The position numbers were made by a program, and so were the translations under genes. From assembly GCA_026686845.1 (NCBI GenBank), contig JAIVEN010000019.1, forward strand, positions 33,546,501-33,610,500: DNA of 64,000 bases, read 5' to 3'. The stretch's first letter is position 1. Every line of letters begins with the position of its first letter. Below the pieces are notes generated by a model. It saw nothing but the letters and a program-made list of their open reading frames with translations, did no database searches and was not told where the DNA came from. Below, piece after piece: positions 47,990-59,167 of this stretch. Source of the DNA: Adenanthera pavonina. Its lineage: Eukaryota > Streptophyta > Magnoliopsida > Fabales > Fabaceae.

Positions 47990-49523
47990 ATGGCGCGGTT
48001 GCTTCTGCCATCAAAGACTTTGGCTTTTTCGAGGAAGAGTTTACTGGGTTTGATCTCCACTGCTCCTGTGATCACCGATAACTAAGTGGCTTTTTTTTTT
48101 ACCCTCTAAACTTTGTGTTTATGCGACGTTGGTGTATTGCAATACTCTATGCGTTACTGGCTATCTGGAAACCTTATAAGTTCACGGGTCATTTCTGTTA
48201 CTGTCATTAGTTTTCCGGGATTGTGTTTCGTGTAGCAACCATTGTATATAGGCCAGAAGTAACGCGTATATCTTTCTCTTCCTTGCGTTTGCATTCCTCC
48301 AATTTCTAGGGGGAGATATTGGGCTTTCATCCCCTGGTTTTATATTGAGATGCTTGAAATGGTTCTCACCCTCCGGGAGTTAATGGTTCAGCTTGTTTTA
48401 AAACTAGGCGACCATTTGCATTTTTATCCCTCATGATGAATTTTCTAGTTAATCCATTATCTTCATTGCATTATATTTGTTTCTTTTATTTTTTTATGAG
48501 GATTTCAAATTAAAAGGAAAGACTGAATGTCATGGCTCCTGAATCTTTCCCTATTGCTTCTTCAATATCATGATCACCTGCATTTTGGCTGCTTCAGGTG
48601 ACTAGACGTGTCAACTATTTTGAGCATACAGCAAAGAATAGTATAAAATTGAGGCATTCCCTTGCTTCAGAGGTTTGAAATTTGCACTATATTTTCTGCA
48701 CTTTCATACATCAATATATGTTGTGGCTACAGATTATCGGATGTTTTAATATCGTCTGGCATTTGAATTGTCTCTGATTTGTATTGTAGGTCACTTTCCG
48801 AAAAAGGTGTTGCCCTTTTTACCCTTCACTTTCAGTAAGTTAATAAATTTGTGTATTGAAACTTTGTTTTTCCTGATTGTCTGCTCATGTTTAAAAATAC
48901 TCTACTTCCCTATTTGTGTATCTACACATCCAGAATCATATTCTATGGTTATGTGTGATCTGTCTGTAGTGCGTATCAGTGTGGAAGCTTTTGTGTCTAT
49001 ATAAAAAGTTTGGAGTTTCTTTTCTTTCTTTCTTTATTCTTCTCCTTTTTTTTTTCTCTTTAATTGCAAACACCTTTTATCTTGTTTTAGAGAGTTAAGC
49101 AAGTGAACCGGAGGCTAGTTTGTTCAGTTGCCAAAGAGGACTTGACGAAGCAAGTTGAAGAACCTGAAATGGAGACACCAAGAGAAATATTCTTGAAGGA
49201 TTACAAGATGCCTGATTACTACTTTGACAGTGTGAGTCAGAAGGAGTTATCAGATCATATTACATTTGAGGTTGAGGTGTTGTTATTTTTAAACATTATA
49301 ACTTTCCTTATATTTATGTGTATGTATGGAATCATTACAGGTGGATCTGAGATTTTCCTTGGGTGAGGAGAGCACATCAGTTAGTTCAAAAATAACTGTG
49401 TTTCCTTGCATTGAAGGGGATCCGGATCCTCTCCCAACAAATGATTCCCACAACACTGTCAACTATGCCCATTTCTGCACAACGAGTCTGTCGCAGGAAG
49501 GGGATATGCAGGTGGATTTGTGA
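47990..49523 (+). CDS. Chimeric gene: N-terminal part of an M1 aminopeptidase captured in the Mutator-like element
   Basis: Exons 47990-48067, 48598-48672, 48790-48834, 49091-49231 and 49341-49523 join in phase 0 at GT-AG borders and give 173 residues. The reading starts MARLLLPSKTLAFSRKSLLG, an Arg/Ser-rich start like an organelle targeting sequence. It continues with RRLVCSVAKEDLTKQVEE, PREIFLKDYKMPDYYFDS and VDLRFSLGEESTSVSSKI. These follow the N-terminus of plant puromycin-sensitive-type aminopeptidase (peptidase family M1), where PREIFLK..PDYYF and VDL.FSLGEE are conserved. Homology stops near 49417; the next 35 codons are unrelated, and the stop is at 49521-49523. The zinc-binding catalytic domain (HEXXH) is absent, so it cannot be an aminopeptidase. 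The open frame and all splice sites are intact, so a short, possibly organelle-targeted protein could be made. Expression is not shown. Confidence 0.78.
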
Positions 49524-50799
49524 CTCCAAGCAAGCAAGGTGTTAAGATATATAGATGGGTTTGAGCAAAGAGGCCAATCTTTGTATGAACAAATGCACAA
49601 TCCATACTTTTTTTGCTCTGGATTTTCTTGAGTTGATTTCATTACTATACACCTCCATTCAATTATAAGCTTAGGCTTTTAAGGTGATCTTATGGTCATA
49701 GTTTTATATTCCTCAACAGTGATTTGGTTGCTGCATGTTTATAGCTCTTCATGAGATTGAAAAATGACCATATGGCTATGGTTTTCCTTGGAAAGTTTTG
49801 ATTTGGTTGCTGCACGTTTGAATACTGTTATTTCTAATTTTGTCCTTGGCTTGAAAGATCATAAACCATGGTGTAATGGTGGAATAATGTTCTGGACTTC
49901 TTAAGTGATAGTGGTTTCAGTCCTTTATAATAGGCTTTTAAGATACTGTTATTTCTAATTTTGTTCTGAACTTTGTACAAAGCAATTATACAAAGCAAGC
50001 TGTGAACCGCAACATGTTACAGAACAAAAACAAAGGGATTAGAAAAACAAAATTAATTGATCTATGGGTAATCGACTTTCAACCCACTCTTTTGGTCAGA
50101 AGGTAAAAGGCTTTTCACATTTTTCACTTTTATATGTTTCACTTTTGTGATTTAAAATTTAAAAGCATTACAATCCAAACAATTTTCTTGTCTTAGTATA
50201 AGCATGGTGCTAGAAAAACAAAAAAATGAAAATAGACTATACCATAGTCAGTTTACACAGAATGTTAAATCTAACCCAAATTCATTGTAATTGGTGATTC
50301 TAATATCACTAGTTTCGTACTTAAAATAATAAATAAAATAACAAAACAAAAGAATTATCAATCTCAAATAAACAAAAAGACTTGTTCTGGCTTGTCAAGA
50401 AAAAAAATTAAGTCTTCATATTATGCTGCACATCTTATGGGTTGGACAACCTTGTAATATCCTCTCGATTTGAATGATTAAGTTGTGCATGCATGGTTAA
50501 TAGCACAAGTGAAATAATTGAAAATAATGATTATGTAAATCTAGTAGCAAAGTTTACACAACTCACTTATACACTTACCATCAACAAATTAGTAAAATTA
50601 GGAAAAACAAATTGGGTTAAGGTGTTGGTATGTTGCTGCACATAAGTATGACTTGCCCCAACTTGCAGAATGCTTGATTTCACTGGACTAATAGTAGAAT
50701 CATCATGCTACATAACATAATATGTGTGAGTTTAATGTATTGCTTGGTAAATAAACAAGTCATGTAGTTATTATAGATTTGTTAAATAATTAAAATATT
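49524..50799. other. Non-coding interior of the Mutator-like element
   Basis: Follows the chimeric gene and probably holds its 3' end. A short frame at 49494-49550 reads AGRGYAGGFVTPSKQGVKI with a stop soon after. It looks like the C-terminus of an unidentified protein and may be a second captured piece. 50640-50740 contains diverged copies of the intron sequence seen at 50880-50930. Otherwise nothing. Confidence 0.4.
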
Positions 50800-50803
50800 T
50801 AAA

Positions 50804-53028
50804 TTACCATGAAGGACTCTTGACACTGTGAAGCCCTTGCACTGTCTTTTTTCTTTTTCTTGGGCATAGAATCACCATGCTGCATGACATATAATATGTA
50901 AGTTTAAGTAAATTAAAGCAACCATTTATTAAAAAATAAATTACCATGGATGATTGTTGACATTGTGAAGCCCTTGTATAACCATTTTTCTTATTCTTGG
51001 GCAAGTTTCTCTCAACCCATCCTTTTGGACGCTTTGACACCTTCTTGCCCTCTCTCTTCTTAAAGCCCTTTACTTGTGTATGACATTGATTGTCATTTGT
51101 GTCATCATAGGAGCACCTCTTTCATTGTTCATACCAGATTGCCTTTTTTTAATTTCTGTTATTTGTTTTCCTGCCTCAGCAAGTACTTTTTGTAGGAGAT
51201 TGTATGTTTCTTCACTTGTACAAGATTCAGTGGCTATACGCATAAATTTACGACAAATATCTCCCAAGCGTTGCGTTATAGATAAGCGTGCATCTTTCTC
51301 AACATGATTTCCAAATCCATCATTTGAAAAGTCCCTTTTTGCTTCCTTTGTCCACCTCTTTAAAATATACTGATCAGGTATCAATTGCACATCCATCATA
51401 AAAAAAACTCTTAAAGCATGACAGCAGAGTAAGCCAACTGTCTCAAACTTACGACAAGAGCAACAAATTGATTTTATGTCTTCATCAAAAGACACTCGCC
51501 ACTCTCCTGATCCTTGTCTCATGGTAATAACAAATTCAAACAATGGTGGAGTGTCAACCCTCGACTTCACACATGTTGCTTCGTACAATGCATACTCTTG
51601 TTGGAAGTCATTGAAAAGTGTGGGTGTGTAAAGCTTTGACATTTGTTGCAAAATAGATGAATGCTTGTTTATAAGTCTTGGATTTTTTTGGCGTGAATCA
51701 TACTCACACTCCAATTCATTATATCGCTTGTATTCTACCAATTGCTCAAAATGGTTGAGAAACTTGACAATATCTAACTTCACATTTGTAACGCTCTTGA
51801 TATCTGCGTTCACACTTTCACTAAGTTGCGTACTTCGTATTCCCAATGTGAAAGCCTTCTTCATGTAAGAACATGCCCATTTTTCCTTTATGCTATACAC
51901 TCTCTGCAACCAAGTGTTGTCATGCACATCATACTTTGAAAGAAGATCATTCCAACCTTCCTCAAATTCCATTTCATCATCATAGCCATACATGCACCTT
52001 GAAAAATCACTTAGAAAATGAGATTCATCCTTAATCAAATTTCCTAGGTGCTTGATGCAATTCTGCATCAGGTGCCATGTACATAATCCATGGTAAGTAT
52101 TAGGCATAACCTCTTGTATTGCTTTTGCCATCGATTGGTCTTGATAAGTGAAAATTGTCTGAGGCATTTTTCCCTTATGTGCCTTTAAAAAAGTCTCAAG
52201 TAGCCACTTATACGAGTCTACAATCTCATCATATAATAAAGCAGCACCAAAGATCACTGTGCCTCGATGATGATTAAATCCTGAGAACACTGCCAATGGT
52301 CTAAATGAACTGTTAGTACCATATGTAGAATCAAGTGAGATCACATCACCAAAATACCCATAATCAACAAGCATTCTTGAATCTGCCCAAAACACATTAG
52401 TCATGAGTTCTTCAGAATCCATTTGATAAGAGTGGACAAAATTTGACTCCTCAACCACCTTGGTTTGGAAGTATTCTATTAAATAACCAGCTTCCCCAAA
52501 TATTAAACTCCTCTGCCTTCTAGTTCGAAGATAGTTTTTTTGATCAAGGACAGTATATCCCAAGCTACTTCTACCTCCAGCTTGCTGACTCATCAAATTA
52601 AATGACTTTCTTTGTTGCAGGCCAACATTATCTGCTAGATCAATTTGATAGCTTTGAACTTCAGTGAGCTTTCGTTGACATGGCAACATATGAATTGTTT
52701 CTAGCGTATGAAGAATGTGGTTATGCTTCTCTACAAAATCATGAACTCTCAATTTTCCTTTAACATTAATAAATCCTATCCTTACTTTGCAATCTGTTCT
52801 TGTCTCTGGTCTAGGATTAATTGTCTTATAGTCTCATTTATCTTCTTTTCTTAAGCCTTCTTTGCAACAAACAAATCTGCATGCATCGATCGACCCATCT
52901 TTTCTTTTCTTTGTATATTGTTTTCTCACTCCAAATCCAATTTTTCCACCATAATCAACCCAAAATTTCCAAGCATCCTCAAAGTTATCAAATTCCATCC
53001 CCACTTTTGGCTTCCAATCTTCTTCCAT
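50804..53028 (-). pseudogene. FAR1/FHY3-like Mutator transposase, nearly intact
   Basis: Starts at 53028 with MEEDWKPKVGMEFDNFEDAW, the FAR1 DNA-binding domain opening (F..FEDAW.FW..Y). Its zinc residues continue through RFVCCKEG and ETRTDC to HNHIL. The MULE transposase domain follows with SLDSTYGTN (first catalytic Asp), FTYQDQSMAKAI (second Asp) and CTWHLMQN. The SWIM zinc finger CCSCRKFETVGLLCCHALRVF-type motif lies at about 51475-51410. The tail GWVERNLPKNKKNGYTRASQ is typical of the family. The protein is about 650-700 residues, normal size. Two lesions were found. TGA at about 52811-52813 in KEDK-stop-DYKTINPRPETR reads as CGA to TGA. A shift of one base near 51110 puts the tail (TQVKGFKKREGKK) in another frame. 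A tandem duplicate of the last exon lies at about 50816-50875. Functions in cut-and-paste transposition of its own element. Confidence 0.88.
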
Positions 53029-53515
53029 GTTATACTAATGAGTCTGCATTTATCAAAGATCACCACTTTTTAGCTTAATTATATATATGATTTATATTAT
53101 ATAATTTTGTTATATGATATATATATATGATATATATTTTTTATAGAAAATACATATTATATATTTTGCAGCAATAAACAAAAACAAAAAACAAAAAGAA
53201 AACCAAAGGCAGAAACAAGAAGTAGCCACAAAATTAAACAAACAAGAACACATATTGGGATCCACCACAAAAAATTTAATCTATTCATTCTGTTCTTAAT
53301 TTCCAGAAACGAAAGCTACGTGGCAGGAAAAAAAATTAAAGAACAGGAAAAGCCTAAAGGAACAAGAATTAGCACTAATTCGTCGTTTTCCTAACGTGAA
53401 AGCCAAAAAGTACCTTTATCACATATTTCACTAAAAAGGTCACATATTTATACTGTACCTTTCTCACAATTTCACGGTAATCGAGGAACTTACTATCAAC
53501 AAGGTGATTTTGTAG

Positions 53516-53813
53516 GGAAATGGATCCTCAGCTGCTGGATCTGGACCGTCCAGAGAAGTTCTGGATGGTCTAGATTTTTTTATAAATTTTTTTAAAATTT
53601 TAAAATTTTTTTAACTTTAAAAAATATAAAACACAAAATAAAAATAATTTATTAAAAGTAACATTTAAAAAAAATAATATTTAATAGTAAAAATTAAGAA
53701 AAAATGTAAGGTAAAATCTGGACCGTCCATATTTTGTATGGACGGTCCAGATTTGGTCTCAAAATAGCAGCACCAAGTGCTGCTGTTTTGACCGATGCAG
53801 AGAAACCGGATCC
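53516..53813. mobile_element. MITE with internal GGACCGTCC palindromes
   Basis: 298 bp between two exact copies of GATTTTGTAG (53506-53515 and 53814-53823), a 9-10-bp target duplication as left by Mutator-like elements. Ends carry GGATCC in inverted position (GGAAATGGATCC and GAAACCGGATCC). Interior copies of TCTGGACCGTCCA and TGGACGGTCCAGA form hairpins around an AT-rich core. It inserted into the upstream region of the transposase gene. Confidence 0.82.
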
Positions 53814-53984
53814 GATTTTGTAGCTATCTCATTGCTTTGAAATTTCCGTAGGAAACTGTAAAGGAGTACCTTTGCAGATGGTGATGAAATTGCCGCCAAT
53901 TGTAAAGTGAAAATAAGGGTTTTTTATGGTAAAGCGTACCTAAGAAAAACAAAAAGCACATCGTTTCAATAGCTCTCCTTAGTT

Positions 53985-54072
53985 GGTATACATGAACCAT
54001 TGGATCTCATGAACGGTTGATCTTGAGTATGGAAAGATGGCTTGAGACAAAATTAGGAGAGGATCCTAATCC
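53985..54072 (-). repeat. Right terminal inverted repeat
   Basis: Mirror of 47514-47600; outermost bases read GGATTAGGATCCTCTCC on the minus strand. Confidence 0.88.
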
Positions 54073-55819
54073 TTATATATATATCTTAGTTACGTACCAT
54101 CACAATGATATTGATGGTACGTAATTAATTGAGGAAAATAATTAATGTCACGAGTTTTTATCAGTTTTCAGTAACATATCCTTATTTAGCTTGCTCTATA
54201 TATATATATATATATATATTTATGTCTCCATTTCATTTCAACATCATGATGATGGTGGTTAATAATTTGTCATAAGAAGTAGTAAAAAAACATGATTTAC
54301 TCTAGCTAGTCATCTATATAAATAATATTCTATATATGTTACTAGTCTTAGGGCTTTGATGGAAGAATGAGATAAGACAGAGATAAAAAAAGGTCCATAT
54401 ATATATATATATATTTGTGTGTGTGTCCTAATTATTTAATGTTTGCATAAGGAAGGAGCTCAATGATGGTTACTTATAATTGGGCGCACAACTAGTGTTA
54501 AATTCAACTTGTTGTACGGTTGTACCCACTCTGACATAGAAAACGGATCCATCAACCTTACTCAAAACGCTTAACGATCGATAAATAGGAGTATATTTTA
54601 TATATGTATATATATCTTCTGTAATTTCATAATTTTGAACCCGGTCAGATACTTGGTTCGTTTTGGTCAGTGCATGCCACAGAGCCATTTACCGGTCCTA
54701 CGTACATGTTGTATATATCTGTTAGTTTAGCCTCACATATTATTTATGTTCTCAATTTAATAATACCTCACAATTAAATTAAAGTTCTTTTTTAATGTGG
54801 GTCTCAGTCTCACAATAACAATACAAATAAAAAATAATTACTGATAATAATGTCTTTTTTATGTTTACATATATACAAATTCCCCGAAAAAACCATAATG
54901 AATGAATCCAAATCTGGCGTTGATAATGAAACACACAAAATCCAATCCGGTTCCACGTACACTCGTGTCTCAGAAGTTCAGATTAATTTGGACAGTTTTT
55001 ATTTAATTTTTGCTAAGAATAATAGTGAAAAGATAATATTTGATTTACATTATTCAACAGCTGCTAAAATAAAAATAAAATGTGGACCATCTAATTTTAA
55101 TATTAGAGATGAGATGATTTAGACCGAGAGGTGCTCAGCTTCGCTGATAATGTCGTTGCGTCCTGCTCTCTCATGCACGGTGGAAAATAAACATAAAGTA
55201 GTAAATGTTGAGAGGAATGAGGAATAGATAGAATAGAAGCCAAAATGGATCTAAAGAGAATTTCACCAAAAAAAGAAACAAAAGGACGAAAAGAATTAGC
55301 CTGAACCATATATGTGTGTGTGTGTGTGTAATATATCCCATGCGCGCCATGCATGCTCCTCTCTCTCTCTCTGGATGTCTGTGTCAGCTGCAGTAGTTTA
55401 TTAGTAATTTATTGAATTCCATTCATCCGCATCGATCACCCTTTCGTTATCGATGCATGCCTCTTCTGAAACACGTACGTGAACTAAACATATGCTGTCA
55501 ATAACTTCTACTGCTAACTAGAGATATTACAACTATTATATATATATGTATAATTTGTCATAATATTTATTATATATGCTACTAATTCATATATATAATT
55601 AATTAAGCCATACATATGATTTATTTTTCAAATTATATATATAAATTAATACACCATATATGAAATGAATGTCTAATCTAATTTAATTTGACATATAAAT
55701 GTTACAAGAGGTTTGAACTTTAATTAAATGGTGATTCAACTTCAACATGTAATATTAACGTAAAGAATGGCTAGCTACAAAATATCTGTCTCCGAGAGGA
55801 GGTAAGTGAAAAGTCATTG

Positions 55820-55843
55820 CTATCTATCTATCTATCTATCTAT
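55820..55843. repeat. (CTAT)n microsatellite
   Basis: Six units of CTAT. Confidence 0.9.
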
Positions 55844-56963
55844 GTACCTGTGATCATCTATCTCTTCTATTTCTATATATATATATATATATATAACGTG
55901 ACAATGAAGGAGACAGAGACAGAGACAGAGTGATGGAGCTTTACTTACCTTTTGGATTGATTGGTAACAAAGTGAAAGTAGGACGTATGCCCCCACTTGA
56001 ACTTGTGATGGAAGGGACACAAGAAAAGATATTTAGTCATGTTATGTTACCATACACCCCACCTTAAAATTAATCAAATAAAATCACGTGCGTCCTAATT
56101 AATTTTATTTATAATTGGAATGAATGAGGAAGATGAGGAGGAGGAGCCAGGGGGTGGGTAAGGTAAGGCATCCAATCCAACTCCTAACAAAACTGTAATG
56201 AATCAATCAATCAGCACATATATATATAATCGAGGAAGGAAGGAAGGGGGTAGGCTTTGAGTGCAAGACAAGTCAGTCATTTTAATTTGCACAAACCACC
56301 CAACTATTGAACCAGCATCTTCGCCCCACTGCCAGCTTTTCTTTTCGTAACCACAAATATAAAATTATTGGGAAGGGAATGAGCTGATGAGGAGTCCAAA
56401 CTACTTTATGAATATATATATATATATAGCAACCACCCCACCTCCTTTCTTCCATATATTAATTAATTATGCTTTCATCAAATTATATTCCTCATAAATT
56501 TTTGTATGTACGTACTGTATAAAATCATCTCCATCGATCGCTTCCCTTCCCTTTGCTTCAACTGCATGTACGCTCGCAATACATGCTTTGATTTCCGCTC
56601 TTTTCTTTTTCTTCTTGTTCTTGTTCGGAGAAAGTCAAGTATAACTAAATAATTAATTGAGAGACCTTTTACACCTAATAAATAAATTAATATACTTTTT
56701 AATTAACAAGAATATATACATTATTAGTTAGAAATTCCATGTATGTGTATGCGTAGATGGCGATATTTCCATGAGAATATGAGGATGAGTTTGGTGTGGG
56801 TGTGGAGATGTTCTTTTGATGGCACAGACAATAATATAATATAATTGAGATTTTGGATACAACATTAATACTCAAATTCTTTCAACCATATATGCATAAT
56901 TCAAATCCAGAGTCTTGACTGTGGAGTTGAACGGATTAGACAAATTTAAGCTACACTAACCCT

Positions 56964-57040
56964 AGAATTGAATTGACAATGCGGAAAGAAAGAAGAAGAA
57001 GAAGAAGAATAGAATTGAATTGAGAATGTGGAAAGAAAGA
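56964..57040. repeat. 47-bp direct duplication around a (GAA)n run
   Basis: AGAATTGAATTGACAATGCG at 56964 and AGAATTGAATTGAGAATGTG at 57011, each followed by GAAAGAAAG. The copies are 47 bases apart, with the (GAA)n run at 56990-57009 between them. Confidence 0.85.
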
Positions 57041-58234
57041 TACGAAAAATTGACAGGGAGAGCGCAGGAAGAAAAATATACTTTGAAGGGAGGAAGTGAT
57101 CCCGAGTTCGGTAGAGGGTGCAGGACCATATAAAAAAGAAAAAAAGAGGGGGTCCACCTGCACGAACAAGACAAGCTGAGCTGGTGAAGCAGGAGATTAT
57201 TATTATTACGACTAATATTATTATTATCACGTCATGAATGTGTGTAACTATCGCCTCGTTTGAGTGCTAAGTTAACACGTGATTAACCCCCTTAACTCCT
57301 ATTTTTAAGTTGACACATCACGTGCATTTTCATATTTGATGATGATACTCTATGTGGTGGTAAAAAAACAAAAACAAAAACAAAACAAAATGCATTTCAT
57401 TATTTATCTCATCATCATATATATAAAAAAGATAAAATGAATATTTTTCTCTCAAACAAGTACAGATCTTTTTGTGGAATATTTGTGAACTTGGAAATAT
57501 AATATTGGGGTGTTGGCTTGCCTCAGCCACAGTGTAGTCTTACATACATAGGATGCGGATCTTTGGAAGTTAAATCCCTTCTCTGTGAAGAATTTCTATT
57601 TGCTAGAATTTTATTTCTTTCAATTTTATCATTAAATTCTTCACAATAAATATGAGGTGGGATGTGGATAAAAATCGTGGATTCAAGCTTTTGAAATGTA
57701 ATACAGAATTCATTTTAATAGAAAAATAATAAATATGTTATTCTTAGTAAATATTTAAATTAGTTATGAAACCAAAATGTTTATATTAAATTATATATTT
57801 ATAATTTTTATTAAAAACCATATTAATAGAAGAATTAAAAATAAATAATATAATTTGAATAAAAAAAAAGAATTTGTGAATAATTTTGTTAAGTGAGTTA
57901 TTGATTTATATTTTATATTTGCATGAAATAAGTTGGGAGGAGGGGCTGACGTGAAGGGGAGAAAGATCCGCCAGTAGAGAGATGCCACGTCATGGGGGGA
58001 GGTTGCAAAGATACAAGTTGTCAAGTTTGGGTTTTGCGACCTAGTGAGTCAGTCCCTCGTATCGATCCGCCACCCACCTCACCATCACCATTCGTAGTCG
58101 TACCGTAGGGGTAGCTGTCGCCAAGCCAGCAAATGACAAGGAAAAAAAGGAGAACACACACTCTTCCCTGTGATATGACACGCATATCCCTCTGATTCTG
58201 AAATTGAATGCAATGCCGGACTAGTTACATAGTA

Positions 58235-58264
<30 letters not shown>
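58235..58264. repeat. (TTA)n microsatellite
   Basis: About ten TTA units. Confidence 0.9.
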
Positions 58265-58265
<1 letters not shown>

Positions 58266-58901
58266 TTAGTAACCCGTGAATATGAATACTGTAATAAAAT
58301 GTAATGCAGAGTGGGCACCTAAAGAGGACACAGGAATAAACAGCCCTCATCCATCATCATATGCATCTGTACATGGAATGGAGTCAGTGAGAGACTACCC
58401 TCGAACCGAAGAAATTATTTAATTATAATAGCTAACGGATCGAGACTCATAAGTAACTAAATAGTGTTTGTTGGAAGCACATTGAAAATAAAATTAATCT
58501 ATTAATTAATTAATGAGAAAAATGAATTTAAATATATATATATATATATATCCATATGAGGAGTCAGAGACAGATAAAGAGTGAAAAGAACAAGGTAACC
58601 GGAGGAAGGTTGGCAATAAGAAATAAAAAGTACTCTTTCCTCAAAATAAGGTGTAACATTTTTAAGTTGGAAGCTTAACTTAACCCAACCCTCTTCTATA
58701 TAATTAATTAATTAAGTAATTTGAATAAATTATATTAAATTAAATCCACGTATATATGCGTTATTCACAACCTCAAAATATTGGTATTCTCTATATCCCT
58801 CCGCATTCCTAGCTTTTTCAATTGTTCATTTCATTCAATATTGCAAATCTTCCTCATATCATCACCTCAATATCCATCTATCTATCTATTGATATATAAT
58901 A

Positions 58902-59165
58902 CTCCCTCTGGTCCTTAATATAAGATCATTTTAACTGAATCATGCAAATTAAGAAGGGGAGTTAAAACTAATTAACTATCTCGATTTCTCCGAAAATCCC
59001 AATATTTTTCCAAGACTATCCTTATTTATTCTTTCTCTTTTTTTCTTTGGATATATTAAATAGGGGCATTTTTTGGAAATGTATAATAAATACAACCTCA
59101 TATATTGTAAAGAATCTTATATTCAGGACTAAGGTAAAAAATTCTATATATAAAACTGGAGAGAG
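58902..59165. mobile_element. Stowaway-like MITE
   Basis: Left end CTCCCTCTGGTCCTTAATATAAGAT and right end ending CTGGAGAGAG, with ATCTTATATTCAGGAC further in, flanked by TA (58900-58901 and 59166-59167). About 264 bp, no coding frame. Typical CTCCCTC.GTCC.TAATATAAG family seen near plant genes. It sits about 1.25 kb before the sucrose synthase TATA box. Confidence 0.72.
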
Positions 59166-59167
59166 TA

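Larger units (their letters stand above)
47514..54072. mobile_element. Mutator-like element with FAR1-type transposase and a captured gene fragment
   Basis: Left end GGATCAGGATCCTCTCCTAA and the following TTTTGTCTCAAGCCATCTCT are mirrored by the right end at 53985-54072 (reverse complement GGATTAGGATCCTCTCCTAA, then TTTTGTCTCAAGCCATCTTT). Similarity of the inverted ends fades after about 90 bp. Flanks are TATATATAT on both sides, compatible with a 9-bp duplication but low-complexity and so not decisive. On the minus strand it carries a FAR1/FHY3-like (MULE) transposase; on the plus strand a five-exon fragment of an M1 aminopeptidase gene. About 6.56 kb. A MITE lies inside at 53516-53813. Confidence 0.88.
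54073..58901. other. AT-rich upstream region of sucrose synthase
   Basis: No convincing gene on either strand. Holds many (TA)n runs (for example 54196-54219, 55876-55894, 56409-56427). Short frames at 54470-54688 (minus) and 54850-55122 (plus) have no recognised motif and biased AT-driven composition. Confidence 0.5.

Noticed and set aside
47990..49523. First taken as a mitochondrial glycoprotein (p32/MAM33-like) gene
   Set aside because: The blocks RRLVCSVA, PREIFLKDYK..PDYYFDS and VDL.FSLGEE fit the M1 aminopeptidase N-terminus in order, with matching exon borders; p32 does not.
51070..52752. Domesticated FAR1-family transcription factor gene
   Set aside because: It lies between matching inverted ends, in an element, and has a stop and a frameshift; an element-borne transposase is the simpler reading.
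54470..55122. Two short frames upstream of sucrose synthase that might be small genes
   Set aside because: No conserved motif, no partner exons and AT-driven composition; kept only as part of the intergenic description.
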